Translations under genes and position numbers: made by a program
Notes under the pieces: model-generated
Seen by the model: the letters and a program-made list of their open reading frames with translations, nothing else
The model's database searches: none
Told to the model about the DNA's origin: nothing
Shown: one piece after another, positions 26,904 to 35,623 of the stretch
Layout of the letters: every line of letters begins with the position of its first letter
How positions within the stretch are numbered: the stretch's first letter is position 1
DNA from: Candidatus Zixiibacteriota bacterium
Lineage (GTDB): Bacteria > Zixibacteria > MSB-5A5 > GN15 > JAAZOE01
Direction of reading: 5' to 3'
NCBI GenBank assembly: GCA_030668485.1
Contig: DAOUTW010000002.1
Coordinates: 1-64,000, forward strand
DNA: 64,000 bases

Positions 26904-27572
26904 TTATTCGGGCTTACTTTCGGTTGTCACTTCCGGTTCTTCGAGCAGCCGTTCCATTTCTCTTTGGAGCAGGCTATCGTCTTTTTCTTTGATCAATTCT
27001 TTCCAGTCTGCTGCCAGGAAGCGGTCCAGAGCGGAAGTTCTTTGTTCAAGGTCGCTTTTCCAGCGTTTTTGGGCCATTTTGCGATAATCGGCGGCCAGGA
27101 GGGCGATTTTTTCCCAGTGCTTGGGGAATATGCTATCGAGAATCTGCCGCAAATGTGCGGATAAAAACGGCGCGTGGCCGTCGGTCGAAATCGCCAGCGA
27201 AAGGCTTTCACGTCGCAGGGTGGCCGGGAAGGTGAAAGTACACAGTTTGGGATTGTCGACCACATTGACCAGGACGTTTGCTTTGACACAGTCTTCATAC
27301 ACCTGACTGTTGACCAGTTTATTATCGCTGGCCGAGATCACCAATCCATAACCGGTCGCCTCGGGCGACTGATAGGCTCGTTTTTCAAGTTTGATTATAT
27401 CTTTGGAACCGTAGTAGTCAATTCTATCAATCGGCTGCAGTGCGATAACGGTTATATCGGCCTCGTAGTCAAGCAGAGTCTCGATTTTGCGCAGGGCGAC
27501 ATTGCCCGCGCCGATTAAGAGTACCTTGCGGTCTTTGAGCGACAGGTTAATCGGCATATATTTGCTGGCCAT
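26904..27572 (-). CDS. Precorrin-2 dehydrogenase / sirohydrochlorin ferrochelatase-like protein
   Basis: The N-terminal NAD-binding fold (about 6-115: MPINLSLKDRKVLLIGAGNVA, IGAGNVALRKIETLL) is that of the SirC/Met8p/CysG-N family, which oxidises precorrin-2 to sirohydrochlorin and may insert iron. The following helical part (CTFTFPATLRRESLSLAIST, then a dimerisation domain) fits the family. The ATG at 27572 or the internal one five codons later may be used. It lies between hemA (4 bp) and the cobA-hemD fusion (11 bp), so the three genes form a siroheme/haem block. Whether it also has ferrochelatase activity cannot be judged here. Confidence 0.9.
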   Translation of the reverse strand: MASKYMPINLSLKDRKVLLIGAGNVALRKIETLLDYEADITVIALQPIDRIDYYGSKDIIKLEKRAYQSPEATGYGLVISASDNKLVNSQVYEDCVKANVLVNVVDNPKLCTFTFPATLRRESLSLAISTDGHAPFLSAHLRQILDSIFPKHWEKIALLAADYRKMAQKRWKSDLEQRTSALDRFLAADWKELIKEKDDSLLQREMERLLEEPEVTTESKPE

Positions 27573-27576
27573 AATA

Positions 27577-28797
27577 TCAATGCTCCGTTTTTTCAGGTGA
27601 TTGGGTAGTACGAGCTTTTATCTGAAGAAGTCTGTCCACCAGGTGGCGAGTCGCCCGATCGATAAGATCATGTGAATCGGTCGGCAGCGATTCCAGAAGT
27701 TTGCGTATTTCCTGGCGACGGATTTTCTCGAACGTATCGCCCAGGCCGTTATATAGCGGCTCATGGCGAACATGATTGAACCAGTACATAAACTGATCCA
27801 GTCGGCGGCCGATAATTTCTTCCGCATCGGGGATGGCCAACTGCCGCTGGTCTTGTTGGCCCTTTACGAATTGTTTGACATCTTCGAGGTCATAATATTC
27901 GATTCCGGGATAGTTCTTGGGAAGTTCCACATCGCGCGGAATCGCCATATCGGCAATGAGTAGTTTTTTATCCGGCTGTTCCGATATCAAATCGGAAATC
28001 ATCGGCTCGGTAATAACCGCGGTGCCGGCGCCGGTGCAACTAATGACAATATCGGCCTGAGACATCAGCCGGGGCAGTTGATTTAGACCGTACCCCTCGG
28101 CATGATGCAGGGCAGCAAACTCGATCGCTTTCTGCTCCGTTCTGTTGGCGAAAAGAAAACGATCATACCCGCGCCGCTTCAGCCGCGAAGTTGCCAGGGT
28201 GATCATTTTGTTCATGCCGATAAGCAAAATCAGCGGGTGAGAATCACGGGAGATTTTCGACCTGATCATTTCGATCGTGGCGGTGGAAACCGAGCAGGCG
28301 CCTTTGCCGAGTTCGGTCTCGGAACGGACCTTTTTGCCGATCCGAAAGGCCTGGTGAAAAAGGCCGTGTAAAACCTTACCGGCGGTCTTGACGGCGCATG
28401 CGGATGAATACGCTTCCCTGGTCTGTCCCACGATCTCGTTTTCGCCCAGAACCATCGAATCGATCCCGGCGGTGACGCGGAACAAATGGTCGACCGCTTC
28501 CTTGTCCTGATAGGTATAGAAACAGTTCTCCAGATCGGAAATATCCAGCCCCTTCGCTTCATGATAAAAGGCGGAAACAATATCAAAAGCCTTGCAGTGC
28601 CGATCAGCGACAAGATAGAATTCGATCCGATTGCAGGTGGATAAAATCAACGATTCCTTGACACCGTCAAGATATCCGAAAGCCGAATTGAGTTCGGCCA
28701 GTTCGTCCCGGCCGACCTGCAGCGATTCTCGCTGGCTGAGGTCTGCCGTTTTATGGTTGATTCCACATACAATCAACTGCCAGTTGCATGGTAACAT
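27577..28797 (-). CDS. hemA: Glutamyl-tRNA reductase
   Basis: HemA makes glutamate-1-semialdehyde from Glu-tRNA, the first committed step of tetrapyrrole synthesis by the C5 route. The catalytic-domain motif GINHKTADLSQRE and ILSTCNRIEFY, with nucleophile C55, are visible, as is GENEIVGQTREAYSSA. The central NADPH fold (about 180-320) and the C-terminal dimerisation helices are present at the normal length of 406 residues. Location inside the dsr cluster suggests that tetrapyrrole supply is matched to siroheme and haem demand of DsrAB, DsrM, DsrJ and QmoC. Confidence 0.95.
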   Translation of the reverse strand: MLPCNWQLIVCGINHKTADLSQRESLQVGRDELAELNSAFGYLDGVKESLILSTCNRIEFYLVADRHCKAFDIVSAFYHEAKGLDISDLENCFYTYQDKEAVDHLFRVTAGIDSMVLGENEIVGQTREAYSSACAVKTAGKVLHGLFHQAFRIGKKVRSETELGKGACSVSTATIEMIRSKISRDSHPLILLIGMNKMITLATSRLKRRGYDRFLFANRTEQKAIEFAALHHAEGYGLNQLPRLMSQADIVISCTGAGTAVITEPMISDLISEQPDKKLLIADMAIPRDVELPKNYPGIEYYDLEDVKQFVKGQQDQRQLAIPDAEEIIGRRLDQFMYWFNHVRHEPLYNGLGDTFEKIRRQEIRKLLESLPTDSHDLIDRATRHLVDRLLQIKARTTQSPEKTEH

Positions 28798-28824
28798 CGA
28801 TAACTGCTCTTTCTTCTCCGCCAG

Positions 28825-30528
28825 CTATCCTTGCGCGGCCTGATAGCCGCCGCTCAGGATCGTTACATCGGTAAACCCGGCCTGGTTCAAAATGGTCGAA
28901 GTCTGGTAGGACCGGGGGCCGCGTTTGCAAACAATGACAAATTTACTCTTTTTGTCGAGTTCGTCAAGCCTGCCGCGCAAATCATTTAAAGGAATTGCCA
29001 GAAGTTTTCCGTGTTTTTCGTCGATTGGCCACGGTTCGGCCTCGATTTCGGCCGGTTCCCGAACATCGAGCCAGATGGTGTCGCTTCCGAATGATGAAAA
29101 ATCGCCACCAGGGCCGATAAATTTGACTCCCCGCATCTGCCGGGCTTCGGCTATTGCCGCCAGGTGGTGGAGTGGATCAAGCGCCTCGGCATATGGGGGC
29201 GCATAGCCATGTTCGAAAGCCAGGAGATCGTCAAGGGTTGCATTAGACTGCATCAAAGCCGACATGGTATCGATCCGCCGGCAAATATCACCGCTGCCCG
29301 CTGCCTGAAGCCCCAAAATACGGCCAGTTTCAGTTTCGTAGACCAATTTGACAGTCATCGACTTGCTTTCCGGATAATAATCCGGCTTATCGGCAAAGGA
29401 CCCCAGGACCTCGCTGTATTTTATTCCGGCCTTCCGCGCCGCGGATTCCGAAAGCCCCACAGCGCCGACATTGAAATCGAAAACCTTGACCAGAAAGGCT
29501 CCCAGCGCGCCGGGAAATTCCATCGCATGGCCGGTAATATTCTCCGCGATAATCCGCCCGTGGCGGTTGGCCAATGATCCCATCGGGATATACAGTTTTC
29601 TTCCGGTTATCTGATTAACCGTTTCGGTACAGTCGCCCCCGGCATAAATATCGTGATCGGAGGTTCGTAAATGACTATCGACAACAATTCCGCCGAATTC
29701 CCCGAGTGCAAGGCCGCATTTCTTAGCCAGAGCGTTCTCCGGATGGACGCCCATGCAGAGGAAGACATAATCGACCGCAACCGGTTCGCGGTCGGCGATA
29801 TGCACGACCGGATTGCCGTCGCTGTCGAGTCCGATCTTTTCAACCATCGCGCCGGTGATTACTTCGATATCCTGACGTTTCATCTCCCGCTCGGCAATCG
29901 CTGCCATTTCCGGATCGAGGATGTAGGGGAGGAGTTGCGGTTCCTTTTCGACCAGAATAGTTTCGATACCCCATAGGCTTCCAGCCGCCTCGGCCAACTC
30001 GCATCCGATAAATCCACCGCCGACAATCAGGGCCCTGCCGATTTTTCCCTTTTCCGCCATCTGCCGAAAACCGATCGCATCTCCGGGACGAGTAAACGGC
30101 CGAACATTGGGGCTGTCCGGCGTCGGAAATGGAGGCGGGTTGGGAACGGCGCCAGTGGCAAGCACCAGCGTTCCGTATTCGTGCTCGAAAGTCTCGCCGG
30201 AATCGAGTATTTTGACAGTGACCGTTTTCTTCTCCCGATTAATGTCTGTAACTTCGGCGCCGGTAATGACCTCAAAACCTTTCGAACGGCGGAAGAAATC
30301 TGGTGTGCGGGGAAAATCGTATGAGGTCTTGGTCAATTCCTCGAAACTGTTAATATCACCGGAGGCATAGTAAGGCAAACCGCAGGTGCCATATGAAATT
30401 TCTTTTTCTTTCTGGAAAACGGTGATGACGATATCCTGTTTACGGCGAGCGAGGGTTGCTGCCGTTTTGGGTCCGGCGGCCACACCGCCGACGATAACCA
30501 CATCGGACTTTTTTTTCATCTCATTCAT
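28825..30528 (-). CDS. CoA-disulfide/persulfide reductase-like flavoenzyme with C-terminal rhodanese domain
   Basis: The first 450 residues are a pyridine-nucleotide-disulfide oxidoreductase of the CoA-disulfide reductase type. An FAD motif (VVIVGGVAAGPKTAATLARR) and the single active Cys C49 in SYGTCGLPYYASGD are visible. An NAD(P)H motif (ALIVGGGFIGCELAEAAG) and the second FAD site (DHDIYAGGDCTE) follow. The last 100 residues are a rhodanese domain whose active Cys lies in FVIVCKRGPRSYQTS. This layout matches NADH-dependent persulfide/polysulfide reductases. It could reduce persulfide or polysulfide made near DsrC. It lies between dsrP and hemA, but a terminator hairpin ends right at its start codon, so expression may differ from dsr. 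Confidence 0.88.
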   Translation of the reverse strand: MNEMKKKSDVVIVGGVAAGPKTAATLARRKQDIVITVFQKEKEISYGTCGLPYYASGDINSFEELTKTSYDFPRTPDFFRRSKGFEVITGAEVTDINREKKTVTVKILDSGETFEHEYGTLVLATGAVPNPPPFPTPDSPNVRPFTRPGDAIGFRQMAEKGKIGRALIVGGGFIGCELAEAAGSLWGIETILVEKEPQLLPYILDPEMAAIAEREMKRQDIEVITGAMVEKIGLDSDGNPVVHIADREPVAVDYVFLCMGVHPENALAKKCGLALGEFGGIVVDSHLRTSDHDIYAGGDCTETVNQITGRKLYIPMGSLANRHGRIIAENITGHAMEFPGALGAFLVKVFDFNVGAVGLSESAARKAGIKYSEVLGSFADKPDYYPESKSMTVKLVYETETGRILGLQAAGSGDICRRIDTMSALMQSNATLDDLLAFEHGYAPPYAEALDPLHHLAAIAEARQMRGVKFIGPGGDFSSFGSDTIWLDVREPAEIEAEPWPIDEKHGKLLAIPLNDLRGRLDELDKKSKFVIVCKRGPRSYQTSTILNQAGFTDVTILSGGYQAAQG

Positions 30529-30557
30529 AAAAAGCAGGGGCTGCTATCCGCAACCCC
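30529..30557 (-). terminator. Terminator or attenuator between dsrP and the flavoenzyme gene
   Basis: On the minus strand an 8-bp stem (GGGGTTGC with GCAGCCCC, one G-U pair, 5-nt loop) is followed by TGCTTTTT, and the ATG of the next gene starts directly after the T-run. The stem also contains the purine-rich stretch that could serve as ribosome site. Confidence 0.7.
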
Positions 30558-30622
30558 TCCTCCTTGCGTAAATTCATAACCGGTTGAGCAATCGCTCAGG
30601 CCGGTATTTGTCTTCTTCTCTG

Positions 30623-31777
30623 TCAGGCCACGTTCTTTTTAACAGTCAAGGCGACCTTATAAAGAATCGTGACGATCAAAGCTCCAATACTGTATACGCC
30701 GACCGTGATTAAAAGCTCAGGTAGTGTCGGCATGTATTCATGGACAACACCCATGACATTCGGAATATAGCCGGTGACGATCATCGCCATCCCTTTATCG
30801 ATCCAGAGCGATACAAAAAGGGCGACACAGGCGAAAGCGAGGATACTCTCGTTCCGCCGGGTCTTCGGATTGAGCAAAAGGATCAACGTCACCACTGCCA
30901 GAATCGAGGAGACCCACATAAACGGCGCCAGGGCGTTTTTACCGTCCAGTCCCAAAAAGAGATATTCAAAATGCGCCATATGCTCCGGCATCGAACTATA
31001 AACGGCGGTGAAAACCTCCATCAGGACGAGAAAAACGTTGATGCACATGGCATAGGTCATGATCACGGCCAGTTTCTGCAAAGCTTCCTTGCTGACATCG
31101 AACGATGCCACCTTACGCAGGATCAGGCAAAGAATAATGATCAGGGCCGGACCGGCGGAAAAGGCCGAGGCCAGAAAACGAGGCGCCAGGACTGCCGTCA
31201 TCCAGAACGGGCGGGCGGCCAGACCGGAATAGAGAAAAGCGGTCACGGTGTGGATGCTGATCGCCCACGGTATCGAAAGGATAATCAGCGGCTTGACCCA
31301 TTTGGGGGGCGGGAGCTGTTTGCGTTCGGCTCCCAACACTGTCCAGCCGATAATCACATTGAGGACAAGGTAACCGAACAGGACGACCGTATCCCAGAAC
31401 ATGACCGAATTCGGCGATGCATATATAAAAACATTGGGGGTCCTGAACGGCATCCCCATATCGACAAAGATAAACAACATGCAGACAATGCAACTGCCGA
31501 CGGCGACGAATTCACCGAGAATGGTGATTTTTCCGAACGACTTGTTGTCGTGCAGGTAGTACGGTAAAACGAGCATAACCGCCGAGGCTGCGACACCAAC
31601 CATAAAGGTAAACTGGGCGATATAAAAACCCCAGGTGACATCGCGGCTGAGGCCGGTGATGGTCAGGCCGAGTTCGTACTGCCGGAACCAGGCCAGCGTC
31701 CCGACACCGATGGCGAAAGCCAGAAAGCCTACCCACGACCAGTATCTTTTATCTCCGCTTAGTGCCTTTTCTATCAT
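30623..31777 (-). CDS. dsrP: Sulfite reduction membrane complex subunit DsrP (NrfD-like)
   Basis: The ATG at 31777 is preferred because GAGG lies a few bases upstream and the protein then starts MIEKALSGDKRYW; the frame opens at 31819. About ten hydrophobic segments form an NrfD/PsrC-type quinone-binding membrane subunit without haem motifs. Together with DsrO it forms the quinone-reactive module of DsrMKJOP. It follows dsrO by 7 bp and closes the dsrMKJOP block. The downstream hairpin at 30529-30557 is the likely end of most transcripts. Confidence 0.94.
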   Translation of the reverse strand: MIEKALSGDKRYWSWVGFLAFAIGVGTLAWFRQYELGLTITGLSRDVTWGFYIAQFTFMVGVAASAVMLVLPYYLHDNKSFGKITILGEFVAVGSCIVCMLFIFVDMGMPFRTPNVFIYASPNSVMFWDTVVLFGYLVLNVIIGWTVLGAERKQLPPPKWVKPLIILSIPWAISIHTVTAFLYSGLAARPFWMTAVLAPRFLASAFSAGPALIIILCLILRKVASFDVSKEALQKLAVIMTYAMCINVFLVLMEVFTAVYSSMPEHMAHFEYLFLGLDGKNALAPFMWVSSILAVVTLILLLNPKTRRNESILAFACVALFVSLWIDKGMAMIVTGYIPNVMGVVHEYMPTLPELLITVGVYSIGALIVTILYKVALTVKKNVA

Positions 31778-31784
31778 AACTACC

Positions 31785-32570
31785 TCACAACAAGTAGTAA
31801 ACTTCAGGATGGGTACCAAGCCCGGGTTTGCGCCTGATCGAATAGCGCTCCCTAAGCAGTTCGCGAACCTTTGAGTTGGGATCTTCCAGATCGCCGAAAG
31901 CTATGGCATCGTTTTTGGCCGCCTCGACGCAGGCCGGAATCTGACCTTGGGCCAGCCGTTCCTCGCAGAAAGTACATTTTTCGACCACCCCCCGCATCCG
32001 GGTCGGGAATTCGGGAGTGGTTTCCTTGATAAACGGTCGAGGATCGCGCCAATTGAAGCTCCGCGATCCGTAGGGGCAGGCGGCGATGCAATAACGACAA
32101 CCGATACACCGATGCCAGTCCATCATAACGATTCCATCCGACTCACGTTTCCAGGTCGACCCTGTCGGGCAAACCCTGACACAGGGCGGATTATCGCAAT
32201 GATTGCACAGCAGAGGAACTTTGGTGTACTCGAATTTCTCGGGCAGATGTTCGATCTCCTGTTCGTGGAAAGCATGGCGAAAATCTTCTTCCCACATCCA
32301 TTTGATCTCATCTTTAGGATTATCGAACTCCGGCACATTGTGGACTCGATGACAGGCCGCGGCGCAATCTTTGATATTTTCATGGTCGCGGCATTTTTCC
32401 AGGTCGACAACCATCGCCCAGCGCTTGGCCGTAAGCGGGTTTTCTTGCGGAAGCTTTCCGGAAATTTCCGCAGGTATATCTTCCTGTGCCAGGATCCCAA
32501 TCGGTTTGGCGGCGACACCCAGTGCGGCCAGCCCTGTCAGTCTCAGAAACTTTCTTCTATCGACAGCCAT
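31785..32570 (-). CDS. dsrO: Sulfite reduction membrane complex subunit DsrO (periplasmic ferredoxin)
   Basis: The N-terminus carries a twin-arginine signal (DRRKFLRLTGLAALGVAA), so DsrO should be exported folded. Four-cluster-type cysteine motifs follow, including CNHCDNPPCVRVCPTGS, CIGCRYCIAACPYGSRSF and CTFCEERLAQGQIPACVEA. They match the ferredoxin-like subunits of the DMSO-reductase/Psr group. The ATG overlaps the dsrJ stop by one base (TAATG) and has GGAGGTG upstream, so it is translationally coupled. It carries electrons between DsrP and DsrJ at the outer membrane face. Confidence 0.95.
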   Translation of the reverse strand: MAVDRRKFLRLTGLAALGVAAKPIGILAQEDIPAEISGKLPQENPLTAKRWAMVVDLEKCRDHENIKDCAAACHRVHNVPEFDNPKDEIKWMWEEDFRHAFHEQEIEHLPEKFEYTKVPLLCNHCDNPPCVRVCPTGSTWKRESDGIVMMDWHRCIGCRYCIAACPYGSRSFNWRDPRPFIKETTPEFPTRMRGVVEKCTFCEERLAQGQIPACVEAAKNDAIAFGDLEDPNSKVRELLRERYSIRRKPGLGTHPEVYYLL

Positions 32571-32953
32571 TACTTGGTCACCTCCGGAATAATGTGACAG
32601 TCATAGCAGTACGGATCGACGCTCAAATAATCATGGCATTTGTCGCAAAAGTTCGCCTTGTTGGAATGGCAATCCAGACAGGTCATGGTCAGACTCATAT
32701 TGTATTTGGTCCCATCGGGAGCGGTATGAATTCTCTCGCCGTCCCGGACAACCTTGTCTCGCCATTCGTTGAGCAAATCCATATGCTCCGCCCGCATATA
32801 TTCGGTATCCGCCACACACTGATCGCCCTTGACCGCCTTTTCCAGCTCCGGCACATAGGTTGCCTTTCCGGTGGCCACGTTATACCAGGTGGGAAAAGTG
32901 AGCAGCGCGAGGAAGATAACCAATCCCACGATTACTTTTCCGGCATCATACAT
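32570..32953 (-). CDS. dsrJ: Sulfite reduction membrane complex subunit DsrJ (triheme cytochrome c)
   Basis: The ATG at 32953 overlaps the end of dsrK by 8 bp (ATGTATGA) and gives MYDAGKVIVGLVIFLALL, a membrane anchor or uncleaved signal. The frame opens at 32986. Three c-type haem motifs crowd the C-terminal part: CLDCH, CDKCH and CYDCH. This is the pattern of DsrJ, the periplasmic cytochrome of DsrMKJOP. In known complexes one haem has unusual His/Cys ligation, which cannot be checked here. Confidence 0.95.
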   Translation of the reverse strand: MYDAGKVIVGLVIFLALLTFPTWYNVATGKATYVPELEKAVKGDQCVADTEYMRAEHMDLLNEWRDKVVRDGERIHTAPDGTKYNMSLTMTCLDCHSNKANFCDKCHDYLSVDPYCYDCHIIPEVTK

Positions 32954-34565
32954 CGGCAGTATCCTCCTCTCCGGCCCACGGTTCACCGCGCAAATCGTTG
33001 TCGCGGTCTTTTTCTCCGGTCATTATCAAGGCGTTGCCGACCAGCTCATGAACGGCGCAAACCTCCGTTCCGGGTACCCAGTATTCCATCAGGGGAGGCA
33101 GGGTAGCCTTATCGATGGCGCAGACACAACTGAGCATATTGACGCCGTGCTTGTCCTTGACGTATTGGACAGCATTCGCGCGAGGGAAACCACCGCGCAT
33201 ACGCATTTCCATGTTTTCGTCGGTACCGATACCCGATCCGCTGCCGCAACAGAAGGTTTGCTCTCTGATGGTGTTCTCCGGCATTTCATAGAAATGATTG
33301 CAGGTCTTGTTGAGAATATAGCGCGGCTCATCAAGAAGACCCATAGCACGGGCAGGGTTGCAGGAATCGTGATAGGTAACTTTCCATTTATCGTTACGGC
33401 TGGGATCAAGCTTGATCTTGCCGTGCTTGATCAAATCGGCCGTGAATTCACAGATATGAACCATCTTGGTCGATTTGGCGTTTTCGAATTTCGTCCCGGT
33501 GATAGGGGAGACCGGCGCTTCGAGGAAATCGGCCGGGCCGTTCATGGTATCCATGTATTGATGCAGCACCCGCCACATATGGCCGCATTCGCCGCCGATA
33601 ATCCATTTCACGCCGAGCCGTTTAGCTTCGCTGTAAATCTTGACGTTGAGACGCTTCATCATTTCATTGGAATGAAACAACCCGAAATTGCCGCCCTCGG
33701 AGGCGAAAGAACTGAAGGTGTAATCCAGACCGATTTCATGAAACAGGGTCAGATAACCCATAAAGCCGTAGTAATGAGGATCGGCGAAATAGTCTGCCGA
33801 TGGCACCACAAAAAGAATTTCAGCGCCTTTCTTGTTTACCGGCGCATCAACCCGCACACCGGTGTTGTCCTCGATATCATCAATAGCGAAATCAACACTG
33901 TCCTGGAATCCGTGCGGCTGAATACCGAGGTGGTTGCCGGTCCGGAAGCAATTGGCTGCCGGAGTCGAGATCCAGTCGATATCAAGCCCGAGAAGATTGA
34001 GCAGTTCGCGGCCGATCATGGTAATCTCGGCAGTGTCGATACCATAAGGGCAGAAAACCGAACAACGGCGGCATTCGGTACACTGGTAGAAGTACAGGAA
34101 CCACTCCCGAATGACATCCTTGGTCAGTTTACGGCCGCCGGCGATACTGCCCAGGATTTTACCGGCGGTGGTGAAATCGTTGCGGTAAATCGAACGCAGC
34201 AGTTCGGCGCGGACTACCGGCATATTCTTGGGATCACCCGATCCGATAAAGAAATGGCATTTATCGGCGCAGGCTCCGCAGCGAACGCATATATCCATGA
34301 AAATCTTGAGGGAACGAAAACGTTTCAGACGGTCCCGAAAGCCTTCGAGGATAATTTCCTTCCAGTTGTCCGGCAGTTGCCAGTCATCGTCGGTCGGCTG
34401 CCACTTGCGGACGTTGGGAAGATCCAGGTATTTGGTGCTTTTCGGAATGGCGGCCCAGTTGAAGGTGCCTTTCCGTATTTCCACTTTGGGATCCATCCAA
34501 TCTTTCTTGGAAGGGGCGAAATCTATCTGAACCAGTTGTTCCGGTTTTTGCAGTTTGTCAGACAT
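32946..34565 (-). CDS. dsrK: Sulfite reduction membrane complex subunit DsrK (HdrD-like)
   Basis: The ATG at 34565 has AAGGAG 5 nt upstream; GTG at 34571 is in frame. DsrK is the cytoplasmic catalytic subunit thought to reduce the DsrC trisulfide or disulfide. Two ferredoxin motifs (CVRCGACADKCHFF, CTECRRCSVFCPYGID) lie at about 90-180. HdrD-type CCG motifs follow, including CGGE-type sequence GGECGHMWRVLHQ, CNPARAMGLL and TFCCGSGSGIG, which bind the noncubane-type 4Fe-4S cluster. It overlaps dsrM and dsrJ by a few bases, in the conserved order M-K-J-O-P. Confidence 0.96.
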   Translation of the reverse strand: MSDKLQKPEQLVQIDFAPSKKDWMDPKVEIRKGTFNWAAIPKSTKYLDLPNVRKWQPTDDDWQLPDNWKEIILEGFRDRLKRFRSLKIFMDICVRCGACADKCHFFIGSGDPKNMPVVRAELLRSIYRNDFTTAGKILGSIAGGRKLTKDVIREWFLYFYQCTECRRCSVFCPYGIDTAEITMIGRELLNLLGLDIDWISTPAANCFRTGNHLGIQPHGFQDSVDFAIDDIEDNTGVRVDAPVNKKGAEILFVVPSADYFADPHYYGFMGYLTLFHEIGLDYTFSSFASEGGNFGLFHSNEMMKRLNVKIYSEAKRLGVKWIIGGECGHMWRVLHQYMDTMNGPADFLEAPVSPITGTKFENAKSTKMVHICEFTADLIKHGKIKLDPSRNDKWKVTYHDSCNPARAMGLLDEPRYILNKTCNHFYEMPENTIREQTFCCGSGSGIGTDENMEMRMRGGFPRANAVQYVKDKHGVNMLSCVCAIDKATLPPLMEYWVPGTEVCAVHELVGNALIMTGEKDRDNDLRGEPWAGEEDTADV

Positions 34566-34567
34566 AA

Positions 34568-35560
34568 TCACTCCTTATCCAGCGGCATACCGGCATCCTT
34601 CATAACATCCCGGAATTCATCTTCATATTCCTCGTAGGTGTGAACCTTGACGTCAGGATTCCAGGGATTGATATGCCGGCGCATACGGTTGTTGTTGGCC
34701 AGGTTCCGGGTCGGACTCATGAAAACGCCGGCCATGTGGACCAGCTTGCTGAAGGGGAAGTAGGCGATTAAAACACTGACCATGAAAAGATGGACATAAA
34801 AAAGGAGACCGATACCTTCCGGAAGAATCGGATTGAAGCTCAAAAGCCCCGTGCCGAGTTTCTTCACCGCAACAATATCGACCTTATAGAAATAGCGCAT
34901 GAGAATTCCGGAAATGGAGATAGTCAGAATCAGAAGCAGCGGGAAATAGTCGGCGGCCAATGAGAAATACCGAAGCTGGGGCGACACCACCCGGCGGAAG
35001 AAGAGATACGATACCGACAGGAGAATGATAATATCGGTCATGTAGAGGAGAGGTAATCCTATTTGCAGAAGGCCGTCCAGATTTTGCATAATGGGAATGA
35101 AAAACGGCACCGGCTCGGCGAAATACTTGAAATGCCGAATGAATATCACCAGGAAGGAATAATGGAAGGCGAGTCCTCCCAGCCAGAGCCACTTACTCGA
35201 ACCGTAGGCCAGCCGGGGGCCGTTTTTGAGTTCTGTTTTGGTGTTGCGGAACAGCGACCGGAAAAGGAAAATTTCCAGAGCCATCCGTCCGAGAACCCCG
35301 ATCAGGTTATGGGGGTTGTCCAGTTTGTTCTGTTTGATCCACGGCAGCGAATTTTGCTGACCGCCGGTCGTGGGAATGCGAAACGGAACCGGCGAGCCGG
35401 CCCATTTCAAAACGCGCAGAACAATTCCAACCAGAAAGAGCACGATAGCGGCATATGGAAATATGACGCCGAAAAAATATTTGAGATTGGCCGCGCCCGC
35501 GCCAAGCATAACCAGCAGGATTAAGAGTATGACCGCCATCAGGGATGTCATGGCTTTCAT
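34568..35560 (-). CDS. dsrM: Sulfite reduction membrane complex subunit DsrM (haem b)
   Basis: DsrM is the NarI-like membrane cytochrome b that links the quinone pool to DsrK. The 330-residue protein has about six transmembrane segments and the haem/quinone histidine stretches LAFHYSFLVIFIRHFKYF and FYVHLFMVSVLIAYFPFSKLVH. The cytoplasmic tail ends in EYEDEFRDVMKDAG. It opens the dsrMKJOP block 63 bp after the RsbRD-like gene. Confidence 0.95.
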   Translation of the reverse strand: MKAMTSLMAVILLILLVMLGAGAANLKYFFGVIFPYAAIVLFLVGIVLRVLKWAGSPVPFRIPTTGGQQNSLPWIKQNKLDNPHNLIGVLGRMALEIFLFRSLFRNTKTELKNGPRLAYGSSKWLWLGGLAFHYSFLVIFIRHFKYFAEPVPFFIPIMQNLDGLLQIGLPLLYMTDIIILLSVSYLFFRRVVSPQLRYFSLAADYFPLLLILTISISGILMRYFYKVDIVAVKKLGTGLLSFNPILPEGIGLLFYVHLFMVSVLIAYFPFSKLVHMAGVFMSPTRNLANNNRMRRHINPWNPDVKVHTYEEYEDEFRDVMKDAGMPLDKE

Positions 35561-35623
35561 AGGCCCTGGCCCCCTTTCCGGTCACTCGAAGATGATGTCG
35601 CCATCATTAAGATCCCCTTATGC

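Noticed and set aside
32871-34637. 588-codon open frame opposite dsrK
   Set aside because: It is an antisense shadow of dsrK and lacks any recognisable domain.
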